Source: Catellatospora tritici
GTDB lineage: Bacteria > Actinomycetota > Actinomycetes > Mycobacteriales > Micromonosporaceae
Length of the DNA: 64,000 nt
Direction of reading: 5' to 3'
Assembly: GCF_019083965.1 (NCBI RefSeq)
Contig: NZ_JAHRCY010000004.1
Span: 451,236 to 515,235, forward strand
This document shows positions 50,891 through 58,902 of the stretch, piece by piece (positions within the stretch are counted from its first letter, which is position 1; the number at the start of each line of letters is the position of its first letter). The position numbers and the translations under genes are program-made. The notes beneath the pieces were generated by a model, which was given only the letters and a program-made list of their open reading frames with translations, was not told the origin of the DNA and searched no databases.

Positions 50891-51079
50891 ATGAAGGCCA
50901 AGATCGGGGACACGATCATCGTCGAGGGTGCGCACGTGGGTGACCACCGCCGCATCGGTGTGATCATCGCGGTGCCGCACGAGGACGGCAGCCCGCCGTA
51001 CACGGTGCGCTGGGAGGACGACCAGCACGAGGGCCTGCTCTACCCGGGCCCGGACACCCACATCAAGTCCGACAACTGA
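50891..51079 (+). CDS. DUF1918 small protein
   Basis: The 62 aa protein MKAKIGDTIIVEGAHVGDHRRIGVIIAVPHEDGSPPYTVRWEDDQHEGLLYPGPDTHI is a full match to DUF1918, a compact beta-barrel of unknown role common in actinobacteria. A strong GAGGAGG Shine-Dalgarno precedes ATG 50891. Confidence 0.93.
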   Translation: MKAKIGDTIIVEGAHVGDHRRIGVIIAVPHEDGSPPYTVRWEDDQHEGLLYPGPDTHIKSDN

Positions 51080-51123
51080 CCGGTCTGCGGTCCCGCGGGG
51101 TGCGCGGGACCGCAGACCGGTCA
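51077..51123. terminator. strong bidirectional terminator
   Basis: A perfect 21 bp stem with a 5-base loop starts at the TGA of the DUF1918 gene and ends 7 bp before the stop of the convergent MerR gene. It is the longest hairpin in the window. Confidence 0.85.
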
Positions 51124-51130
51124 GGGGCGC

Positions 51131-51889
51131 CTACGCGCGGTTGACCGCGTTGGCGTGGATGGCGTCGTGCAGGAACTGCGCCATCCCCGGCTTGATCGCC
51201 TCGTACGTGGCCGTGAACCGCTCGTCGGCCAGGTACATGTCGGCCAGACCGGTGTGGATCTCGTACGAGCACTCGTAGAACCAGCGGCTGATGATCTGCC
51301 GGTGCTCCTCGGCCAGTTCCATCGCGGCCGGGCTGTCGGCGGCCGCGCCGGAGTCCATCAGGCTGGTGAAGCGTCCGCCCCAGTCCTCGTTCTCGGCCTT
51401 GTGCCGCAGCCAGTCGTCCTTGCTGTACCGCGCGGTACGCCGGGCCGACTCCTGGTAGGCGTCGGTGCCGCCCCAGCGCTGCTGCGCCTCCTCGGCGTGC
51501 GCGTCGGGGTCGAACTCCCCGAACACCTCGAAGCGCTCCTCGGGGGTGAGCTGGATTCCCACTTTGTTTGCCTCCATCGCGAACTCGATCGCGGTGACCA
51601 TCTCCTGCATCCGTTTGATGCGCCCGGTCAGCAGTTCGTGCTGGCGGCGCAGGTGCGCCGTCGCGTCGGACTGCGGATCGGCGAGGATGGTCGCGATCTC
51701 TTCCAGTGAGAACCCCAGCTCCCGGTAGTACATGATCTGCTGCAGCCGTTCCAGGTCGGCGTCGTCGTAGCGGCGGTAGCCGCTGTGCGAGCGCCCACTT
51801 GGCGACAGCAGGCCGATCTCGTCGTAGTGGTGCAGCGTACGCACGGTCACTGCGGCGAGTTCGGCGACCTTTCCCACGGTGTAGGCCAC
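51131..51889 (-). CDS. TipA-like MerR-family regulator
   Basis: The 252 aa protein has an N-terminal MerR domain (YTVGKVAELAAVTVRTLHHYDEIGLLSPSGRSHSGYRRYDDADLERLQQIMYYRELGFSLEEIATIL) and a dimerisation coil. The TipAS antibiotic-binding domain covers about 140-252 (EEHRQIISRWFYECSYEIHTGLADMYLADERF). TipA responds to thiopeptides in Streptomyces. The ligand here is unknown. GTG 51889 follows GGGAGAG. Confidence 0.93.
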   Translation of the reverse strand: MAYTVGKVAELAAVTVRTLHHYDEIGLLSPSGRSHSGYRRYDDADLERLQQIMYYRELGFSLEEIATILADPQSDATAHLRRQHELLTGRIKRMQEMVTAIEFAMEANKVGIQLTPEERFEVFGEFDPDAHAEEAQQRWGGTDAYQESARRTARYSKDDWLRHKAENEDWGGRFTSLMDSGAAADSPAAMELAEEHRQIISRWFYECSYEIHTGLADMYLADERFTATYEAIKPGMAQFLHDAIHANAVNRA

Positions 51890-51938
51890 GGTTCTCTCCC
51901 TTCCGCGGTCAAGGCTGCGGCCTGCCGTTACGTGAGGG

Positions 51939-52817
51939 TCAAGCCGGTTGCGGCGCGGTGCGGGCCGATTCGCGCGTCCAGGCGGTCACGGTCAGGGCGA
52001 ACACCGTGCACATCGTCAGCATCGCGGGCAGCACCTTGATCACGTCGGCGAGTTGCAGGTACGCGCCGTCGACCAGGCCACTGTCGAGGGCAGTCATGGC
52101 CGAGGGGTACCACAGCAGGGCGTGCTGCCGGGGTGCGCGGACCGGGTCGAGGCTGACCAGCACGTACGTCATGGTGGCCAGTTCGAGCACGACCAGGGCA
52201 CCCACCGTGCGGGCGGCCCAGCGCGGGCCGCCGCGTTCGCGCAGGGCCAGGTCGAGGCGGGCCAGCGCGGCCGTGCCCGCCGCCCACAGCACGATCGCGG
52301 TCGCGCTGGCGCCGGTGTGCTCGCCGAGGATCTGCCCCGCGTCGGGCACCGCGGCGATCGCCACCAGGCCCACGGCCATCGCGGCGGGTACGGCCAACCA
52401 CGGCCTGGCCACGCCGAGGCGGCCGGTCCAGGCGCCCAGCAGCCCCGCCAGCACGGCGGCGGGCAGGACCATCGCCGCGTACGCGCTCTGGACGGCCTGC
52501 TGGTCCACGCGGGTGAACCGTTCGGTCAGGAACAGCGCCGGGCCGGTCATGGCCATGAACGCGACCAGTACCGCGGTCAGCGCGGCCGGGGACGCCAGCA
52601 GCCAGGCGGTGCGCAGCGCGGTGGTGCGGACTCGGGCCATCGTGATCGTCTCCGCTCGGTGGCTGACCCGGTCGCCGAGGGCGCACCAGGTCACGTCGGC
52701 CAAATCCCGCCACGGGCGGGGCGAGTCGCGCAGCAGGTCGGCGATCTCGTCGCCGTAGCGGTCACGGATGCGGCGCGGGTACAGGGCCAGCACGAGCGTG
52801 CTCAGGCGGCGGCGCAT
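51939..52817 (-). CDS. permease-prefix membrane protein, PadR partner
   Basis: The 292 aa protein starts with a cytoplasmic helix pair LVLALYPRRIRDRYGDEIADLLRDSPRPWRDLADV, the prefix found on PadR-controlled membrane proteins. About seven hydrophobic segments follow. It may export or sense an unknown compound. Its ATG overlaps the PadR stop by one base (TGATG). Confidence 0.75.
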   Translation of the reverse strand: MRRRLSTLVLALYPRRIRDRYGDEIADLLRDSPRPWRDLADVTWCALGDRVSHRAETITMARVRTTALRTAWLLASPAALTAVLVAFMAMTGPALFLTERFTRVDQQAVQSAYAAMVLPAAVLAGLLGAWTGRLGVARPWLAVPAAMAVGLVAIAAVPDAGQILGEHTGASATAIVLWAAGTAALARLDLALRERGGPRWAARTVGALVVLELATMTYVLVSLDPVRAPRQHALLWYPSAMTALDSGLVDGAYLQLADVIKVLPAMLTMCTVFALTVTAWTRESARTAPQPA

Positions 52818-53131
52818 CAGGCCACCGCCAGGCGGCGCAGGCCGGTGCCGGCCAGGTGCTGGATGCGGTTGAGTTCGGCGGTCAGCGCGGCGCGGCCGGT
52901 GTCGGTGAGCCGGTACGGCTTGCGCCGGTCCCGTTCGGGCAGCGCCTCGATGTAGCCGTGCTCCTCCAGGCGCCGGACCGCGCCGTAGAGGGTGCCGGGT
53001 CCGGGCCGGACGCCGGTGAGCGCGCCGATGTCGTCCTGCATCGCGTACCCGTGCTTGGGACCTTCGGCGAGGCTGATCAGCACATACATCGCCGGTTCGG
53101 AGAACCGCCCCAGGTCGGACAGTCCGGCCAC
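52817..53131 (-). CDS. PadR-family transcriptional regulator
   Basis: The 104 aa winged-HTH protein (PadR subfamily 2 size) has MYVLISLAEGPKHGYAMQDDIGALTGVRPGPGTLYGAVRRLEEHGYIEALPERDRRKPYRLTDTGRAAL. It represses target genes until a ligand binds. It starts with GTG 53131 after AGGTGG, and is co-transcribed with the membrane protein. Confidence 0.93.
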   Translation of the reverse strand: MAGLSDLGRFSEPAMYVLISLAEGPKHGYAMQDDIGALTGVRPGPGTLYGAVRRLEEHGYIEALPERDRRKPYRLTDTGRAALTAELNRIQHLAGTGLRRLAVA

Positions 53132-53146
53132 GACACCACCTCGTCT

Positions 53147-53182
53147 CTACTACGTTCCGCGTAGCATCGCAGCGCGTAGTAG
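53147..53182. promoter_or_regulatory. PadR operator candidate
   Basis: CTACTACG-TTCCG-CGTAG (53147-53164) is followed by CGTAGTAG (53175-53182), giving nested inverted repeats of the CTACTACG half-site 16 bp upstream of the padR start. This is the usual position for autoregulation. Confidence 0.6.
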
Positions 53183-53241
53183 GCGCGGTCAAGGGCCGGT
53201 GATCCGGCCGCCATCACCGGCGCCGGTCTAGGCTCAGCGCC

Positions 53242-54342
53242 GTGACCTATGCCGACCTGCCCCCGGCCGAGTTCGCGTTCCCCGGACCGCTGCGCGACCA
53301 GCTCGTCGCCGCGATCCTCGCCGGGCACAAGACCTCCTCCACCGGCCTGCGCACCGAATACGAACACGAGGGCGAACCCCTGCCGCGCCCCGGCGAGCGC
53401 AGCGTGCTCATCGACTCGGCGGGCGAACCCCTGGCGATCCTGCAGCACACCGACGTACGGCTGATCCGGCTCGCCGACGTCGACCTCGTCCACGCGATCG
53501 CCGAAGGCGAGGGCTACGAGACCGTCGCACAGTGGCGCGCCGGCCACGAACGGTTCTGGCACGGCGAGCAGATGCGCGCCCACCTCGGCGATCCCGGGTT
53601 CACCGTCGACGACGACACCGTCTGCGTGGCCGACCGGTTCCGGCTGGTGTCACTGATCCCCGACGCGGCGACCGTCAACGCGGCACTGACCGCCGAGGCG
53701 GCGGCACTGGTGGCGGGGCTACGCGCCGTACCGGAAGCCGACCTGGACCGGCCCACCTGTTGCCCGCCCTGGTCGGTGCGCGACGAACTCGCCCACACCG
53801 CGATCGCGGTGTCCCGGACCCTGGACATGCTCGACGCCGACCCGCCGCGAGCCGTGCCGATCAGCACCCCGCGCTACTACGCCCCCGACGCCCGGTTCGC
53901 CCCCGAGGCCGACAACGCCCGCGTCGACCTGGCGCACGAGTTCGCCGCCGCCCGCACCGGCCCGCAGCTGATCGACTGGTGCGAGCAGCAGTGCGCCGCA
54001 GTGGCCGCCCGCGTCGCCGCGACGGCGCCGCGCCTGGTCACCACCCGCCACGGCGACCCGATGCGGCTGACCGACTTCCAGGTGACCCGGGTCGTGGAAC
54101 TGGCCGTGCACGGCCTCGACCTGTCCGACGCGCTGGGCGTCGCCCCGTGGCTGACCCCGCGGGCCGCCGACGTCGTCGCCGGGCTGCTGTTCGGCCCGCA
54201 GGCCGACACCGTCGCGTCGCTGCTGGCCACCGACCGTCCGGGTCTGCTGCGCGCGGCGACGGGACGTACCACGCTGACCGCCGCCCAGCGCCAGGGGCTG
54301 GACGACCTGGGCACCACCTGGCTGACCACGGCTCCGAGCTGA
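53242..54342 (+). CDS. ASCH domain fused to an MDMPI (TIGR03086-like) domain
   Basis: In this 366 aa protein residues 1-140 form an ASCH domain (FAFPGPLRDQLVAAILAGHKTSSTGLRTEYEHEGEPLPRPGERSVLIDSAGEPLAILQHTDVRLIRLADV), a putative RNA-binding PUA-like fold. Residues about 150-366 match the mycothiol-dependent maleylpyruvate isomerase domain (WSVRDELAHTAIAVSRTLDML, VVELAVHGLDLSDALG). The fusion is uncommon. TAGGCT is 7 bases before GTG 53242. Confidence 0.8.
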   Translation: MTYADLPPAEFAFPGPLRDQLVAAILAGHKTSSTGLRTEYEHEGEPLPRPGERSVLIDSAGEPLAILQHTDVRLIRLADVDLVHAIAEGEGYETVAQWRAGHERFWHGEQMRAHLGDPGFTVDDDTVCVADRFRLVSLIPDAATVNAALTAEAAALVAGLRAVPEADLDRPTCCPPWSVRDELAHTAIAVSRTLDMLDADPPRAVPISTPRYYAPDARFAPEADNARVDLAHEFAAARTGPQLIDWCEQQCAAVAARVAATAPRLVTTRHGDPMRLTDFQVTRVVELAVHGLDLSDALGVAPWLTPRAADVVAGLLFGPQADTVASLLATDRPGLLRAATGRTTLTAAQRQGLDDLGTTWLTTAPS

Positions 54343-54379
54343 CCCGTCCACCCGGCACACTGGCGGAAGGAGGTGCGCC

Positions 54380-55627
54380 GTGGAAGGGCCGGTGGCGTGG
54401 GCGGTGTCGCGCTGGGGCACCGACCCGTACGCGCGCGGCGCCTGGACCGGCCTGCTGCTCGGCGGCACCACCGCCGACCGGGCGAAACTCGCCGCCCCGG
54501 TCGACGAACGCGTGGTGCTGGCCGGGGAGGGCGTGCACCCGACCAGCCCCGCGATGGTGCACGGCGCGTACGAGTCCGGCCGTACCGCCGCCGCGCACCT
54601 AATGAGCACCGCCCGCCCCGGCCAGAGCGTCGCCGTGGTCGGGGCAGGCATCGCCGGACTGGCCGCCGCCCGGCTGCTGTACGAACACGGCCAGCGGGTG
54701 CGGGTGGTGGAGGCCCGCGACCGGATCGGCGGCCGGATCCGCAGCGTCGACCTGGGCGGCGTCACCGCCGACCTGGGCGCGGCCTGGCTGCAGCAGTACC
54801 CGCGCAATCCCCTGGCACGCGTGGCCCGTGCCCTGCGCCTGAGCACGGTCGCGACCGACTTCGCCGCGCCGCTGCCGCTGTCGTCCGACGGCCCGGTCTC
54901 CGGCGTCGACGAAGCCCTGACCGCACTGCGCCAGCACGCCGCCGCCCGCACCGCCGACGCCGACACGACCGTGGCCGAGGTCCTTGCCGCGCACCGGGCA
55001 CGGCTGGACCCGGCACGCGTACGGGTGCTCGACTACGCGGTGGCCGCCGCGATCACGTTGGAGTCCGGGCTGGACTTCACCACCGCCTCGGCGCGGGGCA
55101 CGTTCGGCGAACCCGGCGTCGGCGAAGGCGACCGCTGGGTGCCCGCGGGCCTGTCCCGGCTGTGCGACGCGCTCGCCGACGGCCTCGACGTGGCGCTGAA
55201 CCACCCGGTGACCGGCGTGACGTCCGACCCCGGCGGCGTGACCGTGCACGGAGCCTGGGGTCGGCTGCGAACCGACCGGGCCGTGCTCGCGGTGCCGCTG
55301 GCGGTGCTGCCGACGCTCGCGCTGGACCCGCCGCTGCCCGACGGGCACGCGTTCGCCCTGGCGCGGATCGGCACCGGGCAGGCGGAGAAGGTCCTGCTGC
55401 GCTACCGCGAGCGGTTCTGGCCCGCGTCGCCGGGCGGCTACCTGTGGTGGGGTGAGGATCGGCCGACGTGGAACGAGTGGGCCGACCTGACCGACGGCCT
55501 CGGTGTGCCGGTGCTGGCGCTGATCGCCGCCGGTGACGCGGCCCGCGTGCTGCACGGACACCGGCCGGACGCCGACGTCGTCGCCGACGCCCATGCGGCG
55601 GTCCTGCGCCTGAGCCGCGCCACCTGA
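54380..55627 (+). CDS. flavin amine oxidase with apparent circular permutation
   Basis: The 415 aa protein begins with what is normally the C-terminus of flavin amine oxidases: RWGTDPYARGAWTG (residues 11-24) and VVLAGEGVHPTSPAMVHGAYESGRTAA (45-71). It then continues with the normally N-terminal FAD Rossmann motif VAVVGAGIAGLAAARLL (84-100), EARDRIGGRIRS and DLGAAWLQ. The body follows, and it ends ADAHAAVLRLSRAT. GTG 54380 has a strong GGAGG at 7 bases, so the rearranged start is genuine. The substrate is unknown. Confidence 0.78.
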   Translation: MEGPVAWAVSRWGTDPYARGAWTGLLLGGTTADRAKLAAPVDERVVLAGEGVHPTSPAMVHGAYESGRTAAAHLMSTARPGQSVAVVGAGIAGLAAARLLYEHGQRVRVVEARDRIGGRIRSVDLGGVTADLGAAWLQQYPRNPLARVARALRLSTVATDFAAPLPLSSDGPVSGVDEALTALRQHAAARTADADTTVAEVLAAHRARLDPARVRVLDYAVAAAITLESGLDFTTASARGTFGEPGVGEGDRWVPAGLSRLCDALADGLDVALNHPVTGVTSDPGGVTVHGAWGRLRTDRAVLAVPLAVLPTLALDPPLPDGHAFALARIGTGQAEKVLLRYRERFWPASPGGYLWWGEDRPTWNEWADLTDGLGVPVLALIAAGDAARVLHGHRPDADVVADAHAAVLRLSRAT

Positions 55628-55725
55628 CCCGCCGCTCCCGGGCCGCCATGCGGGGTACACCGGCCAGGCCCCGCCCGGCGCGCCGGGTAGGGCCCGCCCG
55701 GTGCCGTCGCAGGCCCGATGTACCC

Positions 55726-55787
55726 GCAGTTTCGGGGATGGTGCACGAAGACATGCCGCTATTGCCGCATTTTCCCCGAAACTGCAG
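55726..55787. repeat. long-spaced inverted repeat, possible dispersed element
   Basis: GCAGTTTCGGGGA and TCCCCGAAACTGC are perfect 13 bp arms about 35 bases apart in the 191 bp gap between the convergent amine oxidase and TPR genes. Such elements recur in actinobacterial genomes (recollection, not verified). It may be a terminator or a REP-like repeat. Confidence 0.55.
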
Positions 55788-55818
55788 CAACGATCCGGCC
55801 CGCGGCGGCGCGGGATCG

Positions 55819-56802
55819 TCAGTTGGTGAGCGCCGAGGCGGGGCGTTGGGCGAAGAACTCGATCTCGTCGCGTAGTTCGCGGGCGACGGGCGCGTCGGCG
55901 TAGCGGCGGTCGCGCAGGGCGGTGTAGACCCGGTCGACGCTGACCATGACCTCGGTGACCCGCCGGGGCAGGTCGAGGGCGAGCACCGGGGCCAGGGCGT
56001 CGCGGGCGCCGTCGGGTTCGTCGGTGTGCACCCGCGCCAGCGCCAGCGCGCACCTGGCCGCGGCTTCGTCACGGTAGGAGCGCTGCTCGGCCGGGCCGGA
56101 CCCGAACAGGGCCAGAGCCCGGGTGGCCTCGTGGGCGGCCTGCGGGGCGCATTCGGGCAGCAGCGCGTACGCCTGCGCGGCGTAGCAGTGCTGCCGGGCC
56201 GGGCTGAACGTCAGCTGCCCGCCGACGGCGTCGAGGTCATCGCTGGCGTGACGTTCGCGCAGGTCGTCGGCGCGGACCAGGGCCAGGCGGGTCGGTTCGA
56301 CGGCGCCGAGCATCGCCTGGGCCCGCGCCTGCGCGCCGGCCAGCCAGCAGGTGACGGTGCCGGTGGTCTCGGCGGCCAGGGCGGCGCCGGACTCGGCGAA
56401 CCGGACCGCCTCCTGCGGGCGCCCGGCCCAGAACGCGATCAGGCTCTGCATGCCCCGGGCCCAGGCGCGCAGGCACGGATGGTCGGCGTTGTCGGCGCAG
56501 GCGTGCATGGTGCGGGCCAAGGCCATCGCCTGGTGGGCGCGGCCCAGGTCGTGGCCGACGTGGGCCATCAGCCCGGTCGCGATCGCGACCAGGGCGTAGC
56601 GGTGCCGGTCCCGGTCGGGGTCGGGTCCGGACTCCAGCGCGGTGAAGCCGAGTTCCTGGGTCTCCAGCAGCTGCCCGGCCACGGCGGTGACCGGTTCGGC
56701 CGGGTAGCGGCGGGCCAGGTCGGTCAGGTCGCGGTGCAGCCGGGCCATGGCCTCGTCGCCGGTGTCGCGGCGCAGGTCCAGGGTGGCGGTGTCGTGGCTC
56801 AT
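55819..56802 (-). CDS. TPR-type protein without DNA-binding domain
   Basis: The 327 aa all-helical protein resembles the C-terminal tetratricopeptide part of actinobacterial XRE-TPR regulators (RHRYALVAIATGLMAHVGHDLGRAHQAMALARTMHAC; AGRPQEAVRFAESGAALAAE; QAYALLPECAPQAAHEATRALALF), but no N-terminal HTH is present. It follows the POT gene by 14 bp. Its role may be regulatory by protein interaction (inference). Confidence 0.65.
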   Translation of the reverse strand: MSHDTATLDLRRDTGDEAMARLHRDLTDLARRYPAEPVTAVAGQLLETQELGFTALESGPDPDRDRHRYALVAIATGLMAHVGHDLGRAHQAMALARTMHACADNADHPCLRAWARGMQSLIAFWAGRPQEAVRFAESGAALAAETTGTVTCWLAGAQARAQAMLGAVEPTRLALVRADDLRERHASDDLDAVGGQLTFSPARQHCYAAQAYALLPECAPQAAHEATRALALFGSGPAEQRSYRDEAAARCALALARVHTDEPDGARDALAPVLALDLPRRVTEVMVSVDRVYTALRDRRYADAPVARELRDEIEFFAQRPASALTN

Positions 56803-56816
56803 CGGGTCGGGTCTCC

Positions 56817-58304
56817 TCAGTGCACGCCGTGCATCAGCTGGCCGATCCTGCGCGAGCCGAACCAGAAGCAGATACCGACCGCGATCGCCAGCAGGCCCAG
56901 GCCGCCGTAGTAGACGCCGGCGGGCAGCTTCTCGGCCAGCGGGGTGACCCAGGTGTTGAGGGCGTTGCCCGCAGAGGAGGCCAGGAACCACAGGCCCATG
57001 ACCTGGCTGGCGTAGCGCAGCGGCGCGAGTTTGGTGGTGACCGACAGGCCGACGGGGCTGAGCAGCAGCTCGGCGCAGGTCTGGATGAAGTAGACCAGCA
57101 CGATCCACCACGGGGAGATCAGACCACGGCCCGCGGCGGCCCCGGCGGCACCCATGACCAGGAACGACAGGCCGATGCCCAGCAGCGCCCAGGAGAACTT
57201 GACCGGGGTGCCGGGCTGGCGCCGGTCCAGCCGGGTCCACATCCACGCGAACACCGGCGCGAGCAGCAGGATCAGCACCGGGTTGATGGACTGGAACCAG
57301 GCGGTGGGGATCTCGAAGCTGCCGACCTGCCGGTCGACGTCGTTCTCGGTGAACAGGCTCACCAGGCTGCCCGCCTGGTCATAGATCATCCAGAACAGCG
57401 CCGCCCCGATGAAGATCCACACGTAGGCGCTGACCCGGGAACGTTCCTGGGTGGTCAGCGACTTGTCGCGGAACATCATCAGGAAGTACGCCGCCGGCAC
57501 GATCAGCGCCATCAGGGTCAACGCGGCGATGACGTGCTGGGCCTTGAACGTCCCGGCGGCGATGTCGGCGATGAGCAGCACCGCGATGATCGCCACCACG
57601 ACCGCGGCGATCCTGAGCAGTTTGTTGCGTTCATGGGCCTGCAGCGGCTTGTGCGCCTTGAGGCCGACACCCTCCAGCCGCCGGTAGCCGAACAGGTACT
57701 GGATGACGGCCAGGGTCATGCCGACCGCGGCGATGCCGAACGCCAGGTGCCAGTCGTTCTTGGCGGCGAAGAAGCCGGTCAGCAGCGGGGCGAAGAACGC
57801 GCCCAGGTTGATGCCGAGATAGAACAGGGTGAAGCCCGCGTCGCGGCGGGACTCGTGCATCTCGGGGTGCTTGTCGTACAGCTCGCCGACCATGGCGGAG
57901 ATGTTGGGTTTGAGCAGGCCGGTGCCCAGCACGATGAGCACCAGGCCGAGGTAGAACATCGCCTTGGAACCGGCCGCCAGGCTGTAGTGGCCCAGCGCGA
58001 TGACGATGCCGCCGTACAGGACGCTGCGGCGGGTGCCCAGGAGCCGGTCGGCGATCCAGCCGCCCGGCAGCGCCATGAAGTAGACCATCGAGTTGTAGAT
58101 CGAGTACAGCACCGCCGCCGACGCGGCGGTCATCCCGAAGCCGCCGGCCGTCGCCGAGGCGGCCAGGAACAGGGTCAGGATCGCCCGCATGCCGTAGAAG
58201 CTGAACCGCTCCCACATCTCGGTGAGGAACAGCACGACGAGCCCGCCGGGGTGGCCCATCCAGGTCTTGACCGGCTTGGCGGCCGGTGCCGTGGTGGTGG
58301 CCAT
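56817..58304 (-). CDS. POT-family proton-coupled oligopeptide transporter
   Basis: The 495 aa membrane protein has about 14 hydrophobic segments. Signature ExxERF-like motif: FLTEMWERFSFYGMRAILTLFL. GGWIADRLLGTRRSVLYGG and the PTR2 block FTLFYLGINLGAFFAPLLTG follow. It takes up di- and tripeptides with protons. ATG 58304 follows GGGGAGA. The TPR gene is immediately downstream. Confidence 0.95.
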   Translation of the reverse strand: MATTTAPAAKPVKTWMGHPGGLVVLFLTEMWERFSFYGMRAILTLFLAASATAGGFGMTAASAAVLYSIYNSMVYFMALPGGWIADRLLGTRRSVLYGGIVIALGHYSLAAGSKAMFYLGLVLIVLGTGLLKPNISAMVGELYDKHPEMHESRRDAGFTLFYLGINLGAFFAPLLTGFFAAKNDWHLAFGIAAVGMTLAVIQYLFGYRRLEGVGLKAHKPLQAHERNKLLRIAAVVVAIIAVLLIADIAAGTFKAQHVIAALTLMALIVPAAYFLMMFRDKSLTTQERSRVSAYVWIFIGAALFWMIYDQAGSLVSLFTENDVDRQVGSFEIPTAWFQSINPVLILLLAPVFAWMWTRLDRRQPGTPVKFSWALLGIGLSFLVMGAAGAAAGRGLISPWWIVLVYFIQTCAELLLSPVGLSVTTKLAPLRYASQVMGLWFLASSAGNALNTWVTPLAEKLPAGVYYGGLGLLAIAVGICFWFGSRRIGQLMHGVH

Positions 58305-58436
58305 CGCGTCTCCCCGGATGTGATGTTCCCCGCAAAACTTCTCCAATCGGACGATATCGCGGTCGGGGGTACGGGTGAGGCGGTCTCACGAATCCGATAC
58401 CGCTACAGTTCTACGACACGCTGCGTCACCAAAGAG

Positions 58437-58462
58437 GGAATCTTGAAACGGTGCGGCGTGTT
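58437..58462 (+). promoter_or_regulatory. SigR/SigH-type promoter of rbpA
   Basis: GGAAT (58437-58441), 18 bp, GTT (58460-58462) exactly fits the ECF SigR (thiol-oxidative stress) consensus GGAAT-N18/19-GTT. rbpA is a known SigR target in Streptomyces. Confidence 0.8.
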
Positions 58463-58500
58463 GCACCACCGGGTAGTCGTTCTCAACGTGAGGAGCTGGT

Positions 58501-58839
58501 ATGGGCGAGCGCATGCTGCGGGGAAGCCGACTGGGAGCCGTCAGCTACGAGTCGGACCGCAACACCGAACTCGCGCCCCGGCAGACCCGCGAATTCCAGT
58601 GCGCCAACGGCCACCGCTTCGAGGTGCCGTTCGCCGTCGACGCCGAGGTCCCGTCGATGTGGGAGTGCAAGTTCGACGGCAGCGTCGCCCGCCTGGTCGA
58701 CGGCACCGAGCCGGAGCAGAAGAAGGTCAAGCCGCCGCGTACGCACTGGGACATGCTGCTGGAGCGCCGCTCCATCGAGGAGCTCGAGGAGATCCTCAAC
58801 GAGCGCCTGGCCGAGGTCCGCACCAAACGCGGCCGCTGA
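58501..58839 (+). CDS. rbpA: RNA polymerase-binding protein RbpA
   Basis: The 112 aa protein has the RbpA core: RLGAVSYESDRNTELAPRQTREFQCANGHRFEVPFAVDAEVPSMWECKFDGSVARLVDG, with Cys and Trp at the RNAP-contact fold, and the C-terminal sigma-interaction domain THWDMLLERRSIEELEEILNERLAEVR. It stabilises the open complex with the principal sigma factor. ATG 58501 follows GAGGAGC. Confidence 0.97.
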   Translation: MGERMLRGSRLGAVSYESDRNTELAPRQTREFQCANGHRFEVPFAVDAEVPSMWECKFDGSVARLVDGTEPEQKKVKPPRTHWDMLLERRSIEELEEILNERLAEVRTKRGR

Positions 58840-58855
58840 CCCCGTCCCGAACAGC

Positions 58856-58889
58856 GAAAGGGCGCCCCGGACATCCGGGGCGCCCTTTC
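58856..58889. terminator. bidirectional terminator of rbpA and fxsA
   Basis: A 16 bp perfect stem (GAAAGGGCGCCCCGGA and its complement) with a 2-base loop, and a terminal TTTC, lies between the convergent rbpA and fxsA stops. Confidence 0.85.
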
Positions 58890-58902
58890 GGCATGATCCG
58901 CT

